This document shows positions 23,396-32,505 of a stretch of DNA of 33,423 nt, one piece after another. The position numbers were made by a program, and so were the translations under genes. The notes below the pieces were generated by a model. It saw only the letters and a program-made list of their open reading frames with translations. It did no database searches and was not told the origin of the DNA. Numbering within the stretch: the stretch's first letter is position 1; each line of letters begins with the position of its first letter. This DNA comes from RUG11272 sp045226335 (GTDB taxonomy: Bacteria; Bacillota; Clostridia; Christensenellales; Aristaeellaceae): contig JBGVCH010000111.1 of the NCBI GenBank assembly GCA_045226335.1, positions 1 to 33,423 of the forward strand. The letters run 5' to 3'.

Positions 23396-25288
23396 ATGCT
23401 TTACGAGAATAAGATCTGGGTCGGCACCGGCACAGAGGCCGTCTGTCTGCTCCCGGAAATGGCAAACCGTCACGGCCTGATCGCCGGCGCCACCGGCACG
23501 GGCAAAACCGTGTCCCTGAAGGTCCTGGCCGAGGGTTTCTCCGCCATGGGTGTTCCGGTGTTCCTCAGCGATGTGAAGGGCGACCTGGCCGGCATGGTAC
23601 GGCCCGGCGAGCACTCCGCGAAGATCGCGGACCGGCTCTCCCTCTGCGGCGTGCCTTCCTTCCAGTACCGCACCTTCCCCACCGTGTTCTGGGATGTCTA
23701 CGGCGAGGAGGGCCACCCGGTCCGCACCACCGTCAGCGAGATGGGGCCCCTGCTTCTCAGCCGCATGCTGAGCCTGAACGAAACCCAGGCGGGCGTGCTG
23801 AATATCTGCTTCCGCGTAGCGGACGACGAGGGCATGCTGCTGCTGGACCTCAAGGACCTGAAGGCCATGCTCGCCTATGTGGGTGAGAACGCCAAGTCCT
23901 ACACCCTGAATTACGGCAACGTGTCCGCCGCCAGCATCGGCGCCATCCAGCGGGCCATCGCCGTGCTGGAGGACCAGGGCGGCAATCGCTTCTTCGGCGA
24001 ACCCGCGCTGAACATCGCGGACTGGCTGAACAACGACGAGGAAGGCAACGGCAACATCAACATCCTCGCCTGCGACAAGCTGTTCATGAACCCCACCATG
24101 TACTCCACCTACATGCTCTGGATGCTTTCCGAGCTCTATGAGCTGCTGCCGGAGCAGGGCGATATGGCCAAGCCGCGCATCGTGTTCTTCTTTGACGAGG
24201 CGCATCTGCTGTTCAACAACTGCAGCAAGACCCTGCTGGAGAAGATCGAGCAGGTGGTCCGCCTGATCCGCTCCAAGGGCGTGGGCGTCTATTTCATCAC
24301 CCAGAGCCCCTCCGACATCCCCATGACCATCCTCGGCCAGCTGGGCAACCGCATCCAGCACGCGCTCCGGGCTTACACCCCCCTGGATCAGAAGGCCGTC
24401 AAGACCGCGGCGCAGACCTTCCGCACCAACCCCGCCTTCGACACGGAGGAAGCCATCACCACCCTGAAGACCGGCGAAGCGCTGGTGTCCTTCCTGGACG
24501 AGCACGGCGCCCCCGGCATGGTGGACAAGGTCACGATCCTGCCGCCCCAGAGCTACATCGGCGCCATCTCCGAGGAGCTGCGCAAGTCCGTCATGGAGAC
24601 CAGCCCCATCACCGGCCTGTACGAGGAGATGGTGGACCGGGAGAGCGCCTACGAGATCCTGGTGGGCAGCCTGCAGCGGGAACAGATCCCGGCCATCAAG
24701 CCCGAGGACATCCAGATCAGCACCGCCCAGCCCGCCGCACCCGCTCCCGCGCCGGCCGCCGCACCGGTGGCGCCGCCCGTGGCGAAGCCCCAGGGCTTCA
24801 TGGTCTTCGATCCCGCCACCGGCAACTATGTCCAGCAGCAGCTGGAGACCATGACCCCGGTGCCCACCATCCAGGTGCAGCAGCCGAACCAGGTGGCCGT
24901 GCAGCAGCCCACGGTGGAGATGCCCGTGATGATCTACGACGCGGGCACCGGTCAGTACATCCAGAAGATGATGACCATGCAGCTGGATCCCACCACCGGC
25001 CAGTATGTCCCTGTGCAGCCCCAGGCCGCCGCGCCTGTGGATCCCAAGGAGGAAGCCGCCCGCAAGAAGGCCGAGGAGAAGGCTGAGAAGGAGCGCATCG
25101 CCGCCGAGCGCAGGGCGCAGGCGGACGCCCTCCGGGAGGAGCGCGCGCAGCGGGCCCGGTACAACGATTCCATCGTCGGCCGCATCCGCAACTCCGCCAT
25201 CGCCACGGCGTCCCGGGAAGTGACCCGGTCCATCACCCGCGGCCTCATGGGCTCCATCACCGGCCTGTTCTCCGGCAAGAAGAAGTAA
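23396..25288 (+). CDS. YjgR/DUF853-family HerA-like ATPase with repeat-bearing tail
   Basis: A 630-residue cytoplasmic ATPase of the HerA/FtsK superfamily (YjgR, DUF853). Walker A is GATGTGKT (31-38), followed by SDVKGDLAG; Walker B is VFFFDEAH (Asp267-Glu268); FITQSPSDIP fits sensor 1. Substrate and role are unproven in the family; DNA translocation is often assumed. After about residue 440 comes an unusual region: a Pro/Ala linker, then three copies of a D-x-x-TG-x-Y motif (FDPATGNYV at 471, YDAGTGQYI at 514, LDPTTGQYV at 530), then a charged likely coiled coil (about 554-595), and finally the conserved YjgR-type tail (ITRGLMGSITGLF). E. coli YjgR is about 500 residues, so this one is longer. 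Transcribed alone from its own promoter. Confidence 0.92.
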   Translation: MLYENKIWVGTGTEAVCLLPEMANRHGLIAGATGTGKTVSLKVLAEGFSAMGVPVFLSDVKGDLAGMVRPGEHSAKIADRLSLCGVPSFQYRTFPTVFWDVYGEEGHPVRTTVSEMGPLLLSRMLSLNETQAGVLNICFRVADDEGMLLLDLKDLKAMLAYVGENAKSYTLNYGNVSAASIGAIQRAIAVLEDQGGNRFFGEPALNIADWLNNDEEGNGNINILACDKLFMNPTMYSTYMLWMLSELYELLPEQGDMAKPRIVFFFDEAHLLFNNCSKTLLEKIEQVVRLIRSKGVGVYFITQSPSDIPMTILGQLGNRIQHALRAYTPLDQKAVKTAAQTFRTNPAFDTEEAITTLKTGEALVSFLDEHGAPGMVDKVTILPPQSYIGAISEELRKSVMETSPITGLYEEMVDRESAYEILVGSLQREQIPAIKPEDIQISTAQPAAPAPAPAAAPVAPPVAKPQGFMVFDPATGNYVQQQLETMTPVPTIQVQQPNQVAVQQPTVEMPVMIYDAGTGQYIQKMMTMQLDPTTGQYVPVQPQAAAPVDPKEEAARKKAEEKAEKERIAAERRAQADALREERAQRARYNDSIVGRIRNSAIATASREVTRSITRGLMGSITGLFSGKKK

Positions 25289-25304
25289 TCCGACACAGCC
25301 ATGA

Positions 25305-25336
25305 GGGGCAGAGCGGTTCAGCTCCGCCCCTTTTTT
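25305..25336 (+). terminator. Intrinsic terminator after the YjgR-type gene
   Basis: Stem GGGGCAGAGC / GCTCCGCCCC (25305-25314, 25321-25330; one mismatch), 6-nt loop, then six T's. Confidence 0.88.
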
Positions 25337-25359
25337 CACCGCCGGAAGGGAGAAGCATC

Positions 25360-27231
25360 ATGGACATTGAGACAATCCTTCGTGAGATGACGCTGGAAGA
25401 AAAGGCGTCGCTTTGCCAAGGTTCCAAGCCCCTGCGCACAACCGCCGTGCCGCGGCTGGGCGTGCCCTCGATCGCGATGGCGGAAGGCGCCCACGGTCTC
25501 TGCATCCGGCAGCCGGGGTTGGGCGAGCCCTCGCCGGCCGTCTGCTTCCCCGCCGCCTCCGGACTGGCGGCTTCCTTTGACCGGGATCTGTCCCGGGAGG
25601 TGGGATCCCTCATCGGTCAGAGTGCGCTGGCGGAGCATCTGGAACTTGTGCTGGGCCCGCCGGCCGGCGTGACGCCCTCGCCCCTCAGCGGCCGGAACGC
25701 CGCGTTCTTCTCGGAGGATCCCCTGCTGTCCGCAGAGACCGCCGCCGCCTGGGTCCGGGGCGTGCAGGCCCAGGGCGTAGGCGCGGCGCTGAAGGTCTTT
25801 GCCGGAACGCATCCGGAAGCCGTGAATCAGACCGATGCCTGGGCTCTGGTGTTTTCCCGCGGCGAAGCCGACACACCCGGAGAGCGCCTCCGGGATGGTT
25901 GGAACGATCAGCGGCCGATCCTGGCCGACAGTGAAACCGCCGGCGATGGCGTCCGGGATCTGGAAGCCGGCCTGGACCTCCTCATGCCCCGGGACAGCGA
26001 TGCCTTCGACCGAATGATCACGGAAGCCGTCCGAAGCGGCCGACTCAGGGAAAGCGTGCTGGACGCCGCGGTGCGCCGCGTCCTGACCCTGGTTCAGCAC
26101 GTGACAGACGGGCCGAAAGAGCCGGAGGAATTCGACTGGGGCATGCAGCACCACCAGGCCCGGAAGATCGCCCGGGAAACCATGGTGCTCCTGAAAAACG
26201 ACGGCGGCCTGCTGCCCATCACCGGCAACAAAAAAGTCGCCTTCATCGGCGCCTTCGCGGAGCAGTCGCGGTTTCAGCTCGCCGGTTCCGGCCGGGTCCG
26301 CTGCACGGAAACCCTCTCCGCCCTTCAAGCTGTCCGTTCCGTCAGCCGGGTCACCTATGCCAGGGGCTTTCCCATCGACCGCGATGAACCGGACCCAGAC
26401 CTGGAGGCCGAAGCCGTGCGGATCGCCGCGGAGGCGGACATCGCCGTGCTGTTCCTGGGTCTGCCGGATGCCGCCGAATCCGAGGGGCCTGACCGGCGCG
26501 GCCTGAGCCTGCCCGCCTGCCAGGATCACCTGGTCGAAGCGGTCGCCGCCGTCCAGCCCCGTGTGGCCGTGGTGCTGCACAACGGCGGACCGGTGGAGAT
26601 GCCCTGGATCCAACGCGTCCCCGCCGTGCTGGAAGCCGGGCTCAGCGGCCAGGCGGCGGGCGGCGCCATGGTGGACCTGCTCTTCGGCGCCGTCTCCCCC
26701 TGCGGCAAGCTGGCGGAGACTTTCCCCCTGCGGTTGGAGGACATCCCCGCCTTCCCCGGCACCGACGGCGGCACTCCATCCGGCGAGGATTTGTATACAG
26801 GCTACCGCCGATATGACAAACGCGGGCTTCCCGTCCTCTTCCCTTTCGGCCACGGTCTCACTTACACCAGCTTTACATACAGCCGCCTGCGCCTGTCCGC
26901 GGACCGCTTTGGCGGTAGCGCTGTCACGGCCAGTGTTGACGTGACCAACGCCGGCCGCTTCCCGGCCAAGGAGATCGTCCAGTTCTATGTCCGGCCCGTG
27001 AATCCCCGGGCGAGCCGCCCCGTGCGGGAGCTGAAGGGCTACGGCAAGCTCTTCCTCGCGCCGGGCGAGACCGGCACGGTCACCGTCACCCTGGACCGCA
27101 GCGCCTTCGCTCACTGGGACGAGATGACCCACGGCTGGCGGATCGAGGGCGGCACGTATGCCGTGGAAGCCGCCGCCTCCAGCCGGGACATCCGCTGCAG
27201 CGCGGACCTGGCCGTCCCGGCCTCCCCGTGA
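25360..27231 (+). CDS. GH3-like protein with eroded active site, cytoplasmic
   Basis: A 623-residue GH3 homologue with the three-domain layout: barrel (about 1-235), alpha/beta sandwich (about 255-490) and fibronectin-III-like C-terminus (about 525-620, LYTGYRRYD...FPFGHGLTYT then VDVTNAGRFPAKE). There is no signal peptide. Overall family landmarks survive (GRNAAFFSEDP, RGVQAQGVGA, LEAGLDLLMP), but catalytic ones do not: the usual DGPHG reads EGAHG (Glu42), KHF reads KVF (145-147), and SDW reads ADS (189-191, Asp190 kept). Only about 45 residues separate KVF from ADS, against about 80 in characterised enzymes, so part of the barrel is missing. The frame is intact with a good GGGAG site seven bases before the ATG, so it is a maintained gene, possibly a non-catalytic pseudoenzyme or one with altered chemistry. 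Confidence 0.88.
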   Translation: MDIETILREMTLEEKASLCQGSKPLRTTAVPRLGVPSIAMAEGAHGLCIRQPGLGEPSPAVCFPAASGLAASFDRDLSREVGSLIGQSALAEHLELVLGPPAGVTPSPLSGRNAAFFSEDPLLSAETAAAWVRGVQAQGVGAALKVFAGTHPEAVNQTDAWALVFSRGEADTPGERLRDGWNDQRPILADSETAGDGVRDLEAGLDLLMPRDSDAFDRMITEAVRSGRLRESVLDAAVRRVLTLVQHVTDGPKEPEEFDWGMQHHQARKIARETMVLLKNDGGLLPITGNKKVAFIGAFAEQSRFQLAGSGRVRCTETLSALQAVRSVSRVTYARGFPIDRDEPDPDLEAEAVRIAAEADIAVLFLGLPDAAESEGPDRRGLSLPACQDHLVEAVAAVQPRVAVVLHNGGPVEMPWIQRVPAVLEAGLSGQAAGGAMVDLLFGAVSPCGKLAETFPLRLEDIPAFPGTDGGTPSGEDLYTGYRRYDKRGLPVLFPFGHGLTYTSFTYSRLRLSADRFGGSAVTASVDVTNAGRFPAKEIVQFYVRPVNPRASRPVRELKGYGKLFLAPGETGTVTVTLDRSAFAHWDEMTHGWRIEGGTYAVEAAASSRDIRCSADLAVPASP

Positions 27232-27243
27232 CAACCCCATCAC

Positions 27244-27294
27244 AAAACCTCCGGCAGGACCGCCCGCTCAGTCAGGGGCCTCCCGGAGGTTTTT
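27244..27294. terminator. Bidirectional terminator between converging genes
   Basis: Perfect 11-bp stem AAAACCTCCGG / CCGGAGGTTTT (27244-27254, 27283-27293) with a 28-nt loop. T-runs occur on both strands, serving the GH3-like gene and the last secreted-protein gene, whose stop is 5 bp away. Confidence 0.8.
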
Positions 27295-27299
27295 CGGTG

Positions 27300-28637
27300 T
27301 CAGCGGAACAGGAGCATCAGCACATCCGTGGGCACCGCGAAGATCAGCTTGTAGCCGACCGCCGTGGCCAGCTGTGACGACCACGCCGTCAGGGCCTCGC
27401 TGTCCCCGTCCGCCGGGATGGGCTCGCTGTCAGGCCATTCCGCGGCCGGGAAGTCTTCCGTCTTTTCGGCGTCCAGGAAGATTTCAAAGGCCGGCTTCAG
27501 GCTCTCGCCGATGTAAAGCGCGTCCTTGCCGTTCAGCAGGCCGGTCTCCATGTCCAGCGTGATCTCCCACGCTTCCCGCAGCGTCGGGGTACCGTCCCGG
27601 GTCAGGGTCGCTTCATTGCCGAGCTTGAGGCTGCTGTCCGCGATCGAGGCGGCCAGGCTGCCTTCCAGGAGACCGAGGCTGTTCTCCGCCTCCACCGACG
27701 CGCCGGGGAAACCGTCGTGGTGGGGATCCTGATAGAAGCGAACGCTGTAGTTGATCGCGGAGGATTCGCCGCTGCTCTCGCCCATGGACAGAACCGCGTC
27801 CGCGTAGTACACGTTGCCGCCTAGGCCGATGCCCGCCACGATCCGCAGGGCGTCCGGATCCTCGAGGCCGGCGGAGAGGGTCATGACCTGTTCCCCGTCC
27901 TGGAAAACCGTCGCGGACACGCCGATCTCCTTCCCGTCCCGCAGGACCTTCCGCAGGATCATGCTCTCCTTGCCGGTCAGCGCGTCCCGCAGCACGGCGT
28001 CCTGCAGGTCCTGTTTCAGCGCCCGGTAATCTTCGGCCTTCTCCGGGTTCAGCTTTGCCAGCTCGTCCAGTTTCTGCGTCATCCGGAGAAGCAGCACCGT
28101 GATGTCATTGGCGCTGATCTCCCAGGTATGCTGCTCATCTCCGCCGCTGAAGGCGTCCCCCATGAAAAGGCCGTACTCCACCCGGCAGGGCAGGCTGTTC
28201 AGCCAGGCTGCACAAACGTCCGGCAATCCCATGGCCACCGTCACCAGGGACAGGGCATCCGTCTCCTGCAGGATCAGGCCCGCCGCGGACGAATCCTCTT
28301 CCGCCGGGATCTTCACCGCGGTTTCCGGGACGCCGTCCACCAGCAGCAGCATGCTGTCGTTCTCCTCCAGGCGGATCCAGCCCTTCAGGATATCCGAACC
28401 GTTCAGCGACAGGGAAAAGGCGCCGTCTGTCTCCGTCTCGTACGCTTCCCCGCGAAGGCCGGCGATGAGCCCGATCACCTTCAGCACGCTGCCTTCTGTG
28501 ACGCCGGCCTCCTGAAGCCAGGCCGCCACCTGTTCCTCATCCCAGCTGAATCGAAGGGTATAGTGATTGACCTCGCCGATAGCCAGGCAGGGAATCAGCA
28601 TCATCAGGGCCACAACGGCCGCCATCATCCGCTTCAC
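27300..28637 (-). CDS. Secreted protein of unknown function 3
   Basis: A 445-residue protein I do not recognise. The N-terminus MKRMMAAVVALMMLIPCLAI is a signal peptide (cleavage near CLAIG); the Cys lies in IPCLA, not a good lipobox. The rest is acidic and apparently strand-rich, with a helical stretch around residues 185-220 (LLLRMTQKLDELAKLNPEKAEDYRALKQ) and only two further Cys (CAAWLNSLPC). It is the last gene of the operon. Its GTG start overlaps the upstream stop as GTGA, with GGAGG seven bases ahead, so translation is coupled. Segments such as YTLRFSWDEEQ and FSLSLNGSDILKG resemble positions in the protein at 30201-31556, suggesting distant common origin; this is by-eye and unproven. 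Confidence 0.82.
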   Translation of the reverse strand: MKRMMAAVVALMMLIPCLAIGEVNHYTLRFSWDEEQVAAWLQEAGVTEGSVLKVIGLIAGLRGEAYETETDGAFSLSLNGSDILKGWIRLEENDSMLLLVDGVPETAVKIPAEEDSSAAGLILQETDALSLVTVAMGLPDVCAAWLNSLPCRVEYGLFMGDAFSGGDEQHTWEISANDITVLLLRMTQKLDELAKLNPEKAEDYRALKQDLQDAVLRDALTGKESMILRKVLRDGKEIGVSATVFQDGEQVMTLSAGLEDPDALRIVAGIGLGGNVYYADAVLSMGESSGESSAINYSVRFYQDPHHDGFPGASVEAENSLGLLEGSLAASIADSSLKLGNEATLTRDGTPTLREAWEITLDMETGLLNGKDALYIGESLKPAFEIFLDAEKTEDFPAAEWPDSEPIPADGDSEALTAWSSQLATAVGYKLIFAVPTDVLMLLFR

Positions 28638-30187
28638 AGGACATCCTCCTCACTCTCAACAGCATCGTTTGTCTCCACCGGCATGAGACCCGGCATGCTC
28701 TCTTCCGAACCGGTCTCCTGCGCTTCGGGTTCCTCCGCCGGCGCTTCCTCCGATCCGGCCGGGACCGTCGCTTCCGCCGTCTGTTTGCCCAGGAAGGACA
28801 GGGTCACCATGGCGTTGGTCAGGAAGTCCCCGTAAATCTCCCGGCGCTCCTCCGGAGACACGGCCGTCATGTCGATGGCGCCGGTCCCGTCCATGTCCTC
28901 CACATCCCAGCGGTCCCTGGTGCTAAGCTTGCCCTGCAGTTTCAGTCTTGTGGTCCCCTGGGTCAGGTTCAGCTCACAGTCCAGCGTCGTCTTGCTTTGC
29001 TGATCGTAATTGGAATAGAAATGCGTGTTGAACGCCGCGTTGATGGGGGTGAAACGCACCGGACTGTCCTTAGCGGGGGTGAGGTCCATCGCCCAGATGG
29101 TGTATTCATGCTTCACAAGCTCGGAATCCGTCGAGTCCGAGTGCTTCCGGGTCAGGACGTAGGTTCCGCGGATCTGCTGCCCGTCCTGCGGCAGGGTGAA
29201 GCTGCCCTCCCAGGCCTGGTTGTCCTTCTGGGTTTTCGTCTGACGGATGGTGAAGCCGTATTCCGCCTCTCCCTTCCGCAGCGTGAAGCTGTCCGTTCCG
29301 TCCGCCTGCTCCCAGGTCAGGGCCGTGTCCTCGCCCAGCGGGTAGACCACCTGCAGCCGCCTCAGCTCGCCCATGGTGCTGACATCCCGCACGATGCGGA
29401 TGGGGCCGCCCATGGGGAAGCTGTCGATCATCCAGTCCTCGTAGGCCAGATTCACTTCGCTGAACGCGGTCTGCTTCTGTGCGTCCGTCAGGTAGAATTT
29501 CACGAGGTTGTAAAGTCCCTTGTCCGTGAGCGCCACCCGCAGCAGGGCCTTGATCTCGGCCTTGATGTCGCCCTCCGGGATCTCATAGGCGAACCGCAGC
29601 AGGCTCACGCCGTTTTCCGATACCCTTTGGGGCTCCCCGGCATATTTCCCCACCCAGCTCTCCACATGGCTGCGCAGCGGCGCGGCGTCCTGCTCCCAGT
29701 CCAGCCCGTGAATCAGCGCTTTGGCCACGGCGGTGAGGTAGTTGGGATTGCTCTGATCCACCGAGGCCACGCTGGAGAGGATGTCCCCCTTCCACGGATA
29801 GCGGAGGATGGTGTCGATCAGCATGTCGCTGGTGGCGTACAGGTTCACCCCGTCGCTCCACAGCCTGGTGTTGGCCGTGCGGACGCCGTCCTTCTCCGCG
29901 TACAGGATCATCTCGGAACGGGTCAGCCCCTTCTCGAGATACTCATTCTGCATCCGGACCGTGATCATGGCCCCGGAGAGCGGCTTCAGCTGCTGCGCCA
30001 GATCGCTGTCTCCCTCCACGGTGAGCTTGAACACGCACCGTACGCTGCTCTCCTGCAGCTGCCGCATCAGCTTATCCATCAGGTTGTCATAGTGCAGCGT
30101 GATTACGTACTGCGCCGTTCCCTCAGCCAGCGCCATGCCGGCCAGCAGGATCAGCGCCAGCGTCAGCGCGGCAATTCGCTTGATCAT
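28634..30187 (-). CDS. Secreted protein of unknown function 2
   Basis: A 517-residue unrecognised protein with a clear signal peptide (MIKRIAALTLALILLAGMA, cleavage near ALA, residue 21). No lipobox and no internal transmembrane segment. The mature part begins YVITLHYDNLMDKL and is mostly alternating hydrophobic strands; near residues 435-470 is an amphipathic helix region (SPEERREIYGDFLTNAMVTL) also hinted at in both neighbours. The last 45 residues or so are low-complexity and acidic, rich in Glu/Ala/Pro (for example EEAPAEEPEAQETGSEE), possibly a flexible spacer. The ATG at 30187 has GGAGG seven bases ahead and lies 13 bp after the upstream stop. The 3' end overlaps the next gene by 4 bp. 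Function cannot be assigned. Confidence 0.82.
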   Translation of the reverse strand: MIKRIAALTLALILLAGMALAEGTAQYVITLHYDNLMDKLMRQLQESSVRCVFKLTVEGDSDLAQQLKPLSGAMITVRMQNEYLEKGLTRSEMILYAEKDGVRTANTRLWSDGVNLYATSDMLIDTILRYPWKGDILSSVASVDQSNPNYLTAVAKALIHGLDWEQDAAPLRSHVESWVGKYAGEPQRVSENGVSLLRFAYEIPEGDIKAEIKALLRVALTDKGLYNLVKFYLTDAQKQTAFSEVNLAYEDWMIDSFPMGGPIRIVRDVSTMGELRRLQVVYPLGEDTALTWEQADGTDSFTLRKGEAEYGFTIRQTKTQKDNQAWEGSFTLPQDGQQIRGTYVLTRKHSDSTDSELVKHEYTIWAMDLTPAKDSPVRFTPINAAFNTHFYSNYDQQSKTTLDCELNLTQGTTRLKLQGKLSTRDRWDVEDMDGTGAIDMTAVSPEERREIYGDFLTNAMVTLSFLGKQTAEATVPAGSEEAPAEEPEAQETGSEESMPGLMPVETNDAVESEEDVL

Positions 30188-30200
30188 GTGTCCACCTCCG

Positions 30201-31556
30201 TCATTGGTTCAGCACCGCTTCGGCGGCCGAGACGATCTCATTCCAAGTGTCATCGTCCAGACCGCGGCGCAGGTAAAGGGTATCCGGTTCATCGATCAGC
30301 ACCAGCCGCGCCGTCAGGTGGCGGGAAAACCAGGCCGTCAGCTGTTCCCGGATCTCCACCCGGGCCTCGGCCGTCTCCGGCAGCGGCCGTTCGTCCCCGT
30401 CGAAGCGCGCCCAGTCCGTGTCCGTCAGCCGCGTGAAGGACGCCGTGCCGCTCCAGGCCGTCTGGTTCGTCTTGTCCTGAAGCTTCCAGCCGATCTCGCC
30501 GCCGTCCTCCGGCCCGAAGGCCAGGTTCAGGGTCAGCTGGGTGACCTCCGTCATCCTCGTTCCCTTCAGGATCCCGGTCTTCAGCTTCACCGTTCCGGTG
30601 GTCCTGCCGTCCTTCACCTGCAGTTTGATGGGGTCGCCGGTGGTCTTCCAGGTCTTGTCCCCCGCCTGCCGGGTCATGGTGAACTCCGTCACCGTGACGT
30701 TCCGTACCCCGTTCTTCGTCTTGTCGGTCTCCCGGAAAGACAGGCTGAAGGCGGAGCCGTTCTTCGGGGCTTTCAATTCAAACCCGTTCCGGGAATCCTC
30801 CTCCGTGCGCTTTCTCCGCCAGGTCAGCTGGGTGTTGTCGAGGGTCCCCGCCGATGTCCGCACGGTCCCCCGGAAAACCACCTTGATCGCCTCGCCGGTC
30901 TTGTCGCACAGGAGATAGCACTCACAGCCGTCCCCGAAGGTCACGTTTCCCAGCAGCTGCCGCATCCAGTCCGCCGGCGCGGCTTCCAGCAGTTTCTCCC
31001 GCAGAGCCTCGCCGTTCTCCGCCCGCAGCACCCACCGGGTCGCCGTGGTGCCGTAGCCGTTGATGTTCTGCTTCTCGTCCGTGATGAGGAAAGCCTCCGG
31101 GTCCGCCGTCAGCGCCGCCAGCAGGGCGTCGCCGTCCTCCAGCAGCGTCAGGGGAAAACCGAACAGCGCATTGTCCAGCGCGATCTCCGGGAACAGGGCC
31201 TCCACGGGGTTCTCCGTTTCGGAGCGCCACACCGTGTCCGTTCCGGGGAACCGCACCCGGGTGGATCGGCCATCCTCCAGCGCGGTGAAGTCCGCAAACG
31301 CGTCCCCGTCCACCGCCAGCGACAGGCCGGACCAGGTGCCCTCCTCCGCCGGATTCAGCCGGTAGGTCACGCCCACATGGCCCAGCATGGCGTTCAGGTC
31401 CCGGAGCCTTGAGTCATCCAGGACCCCCAGCTCCTCCGCCCGGAACGTCAGCCGGATCTCCGCGGGACCGTTCAGCGGCCAAAGCGCGCTTCCCTCCGCG
31501 GCGGCCAGCGTGATCAGCAGCAGCAGGGCCAGCGTCAGCCGCAGCAATCGTCTCAA
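30201..31556 (-). CDS. Secreted protein of unknown function 1
   Basis: A 451-residue unrecognised protein. The leader MRRLLRLTLALLLLITLAAA is a signal peptide (cleavage near AAAEG). The mature part opens with IRLTFRAEELGVLDD and is strand-rich, with two close Cys in DGCECYLLC (three in all), many Thr/Lys-rich strands in the second half, and a C-terminal amphipathic helix pair (AEARVEIREQLTAWFSRHL). The start is TTG at 31556: its GGAGG is nine bases upstream and is formed by the last Glu codons and stop of dus, 4 bp away, so it is coupled to dus translation. Together with the next two genes it makes a set of three secreted proteins of similar size, probably acting together. Confidence 0.8.
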   Translation of the reverse strand: MRRLLRLTLALLLLITLAAAEGSALWPLNGPAEIRLTFRAEELGVLDDSRLRDLNAMLGHVGVTYRLNPAEEGTWSGLSLAVDGDAFADFTALEDGRSTRVRFPGTDTVWRSETENPVEALFPEIALDNALFGFPLTLLEDGDALLAALTADPEAFLITDEKQNINGYGTTATRWVLRAENGEALREKLLEAAPADWMRQLLGNVTFGDGCECYLLCDKTGEAIKVVFRGTVRTSAGTLDNTQLTWRRKRTEEDSRNGFELKAPKNGSAFSLSFRETDKTKNGVRNVTVTEFTMTRQAGDKTWKTTGDPIKLQVKDGRTTGTVKLKTGILKGTRMTEVTQLTLNLAFGPEDGGEIGWKLQDKTNQTAWSGTASFTRLTDTDWARFDGDERPLPETAEARVEIREQLTAWFSRHLTARLVLIDEPDTLYLRRGLDDDTWNEIVSAAEAVLNQ

Positions 31557-31560
31557 GCCC

Positions 31561-32501
<941 letters not shown>

Positions 32502-32505
<4 letters not shown>

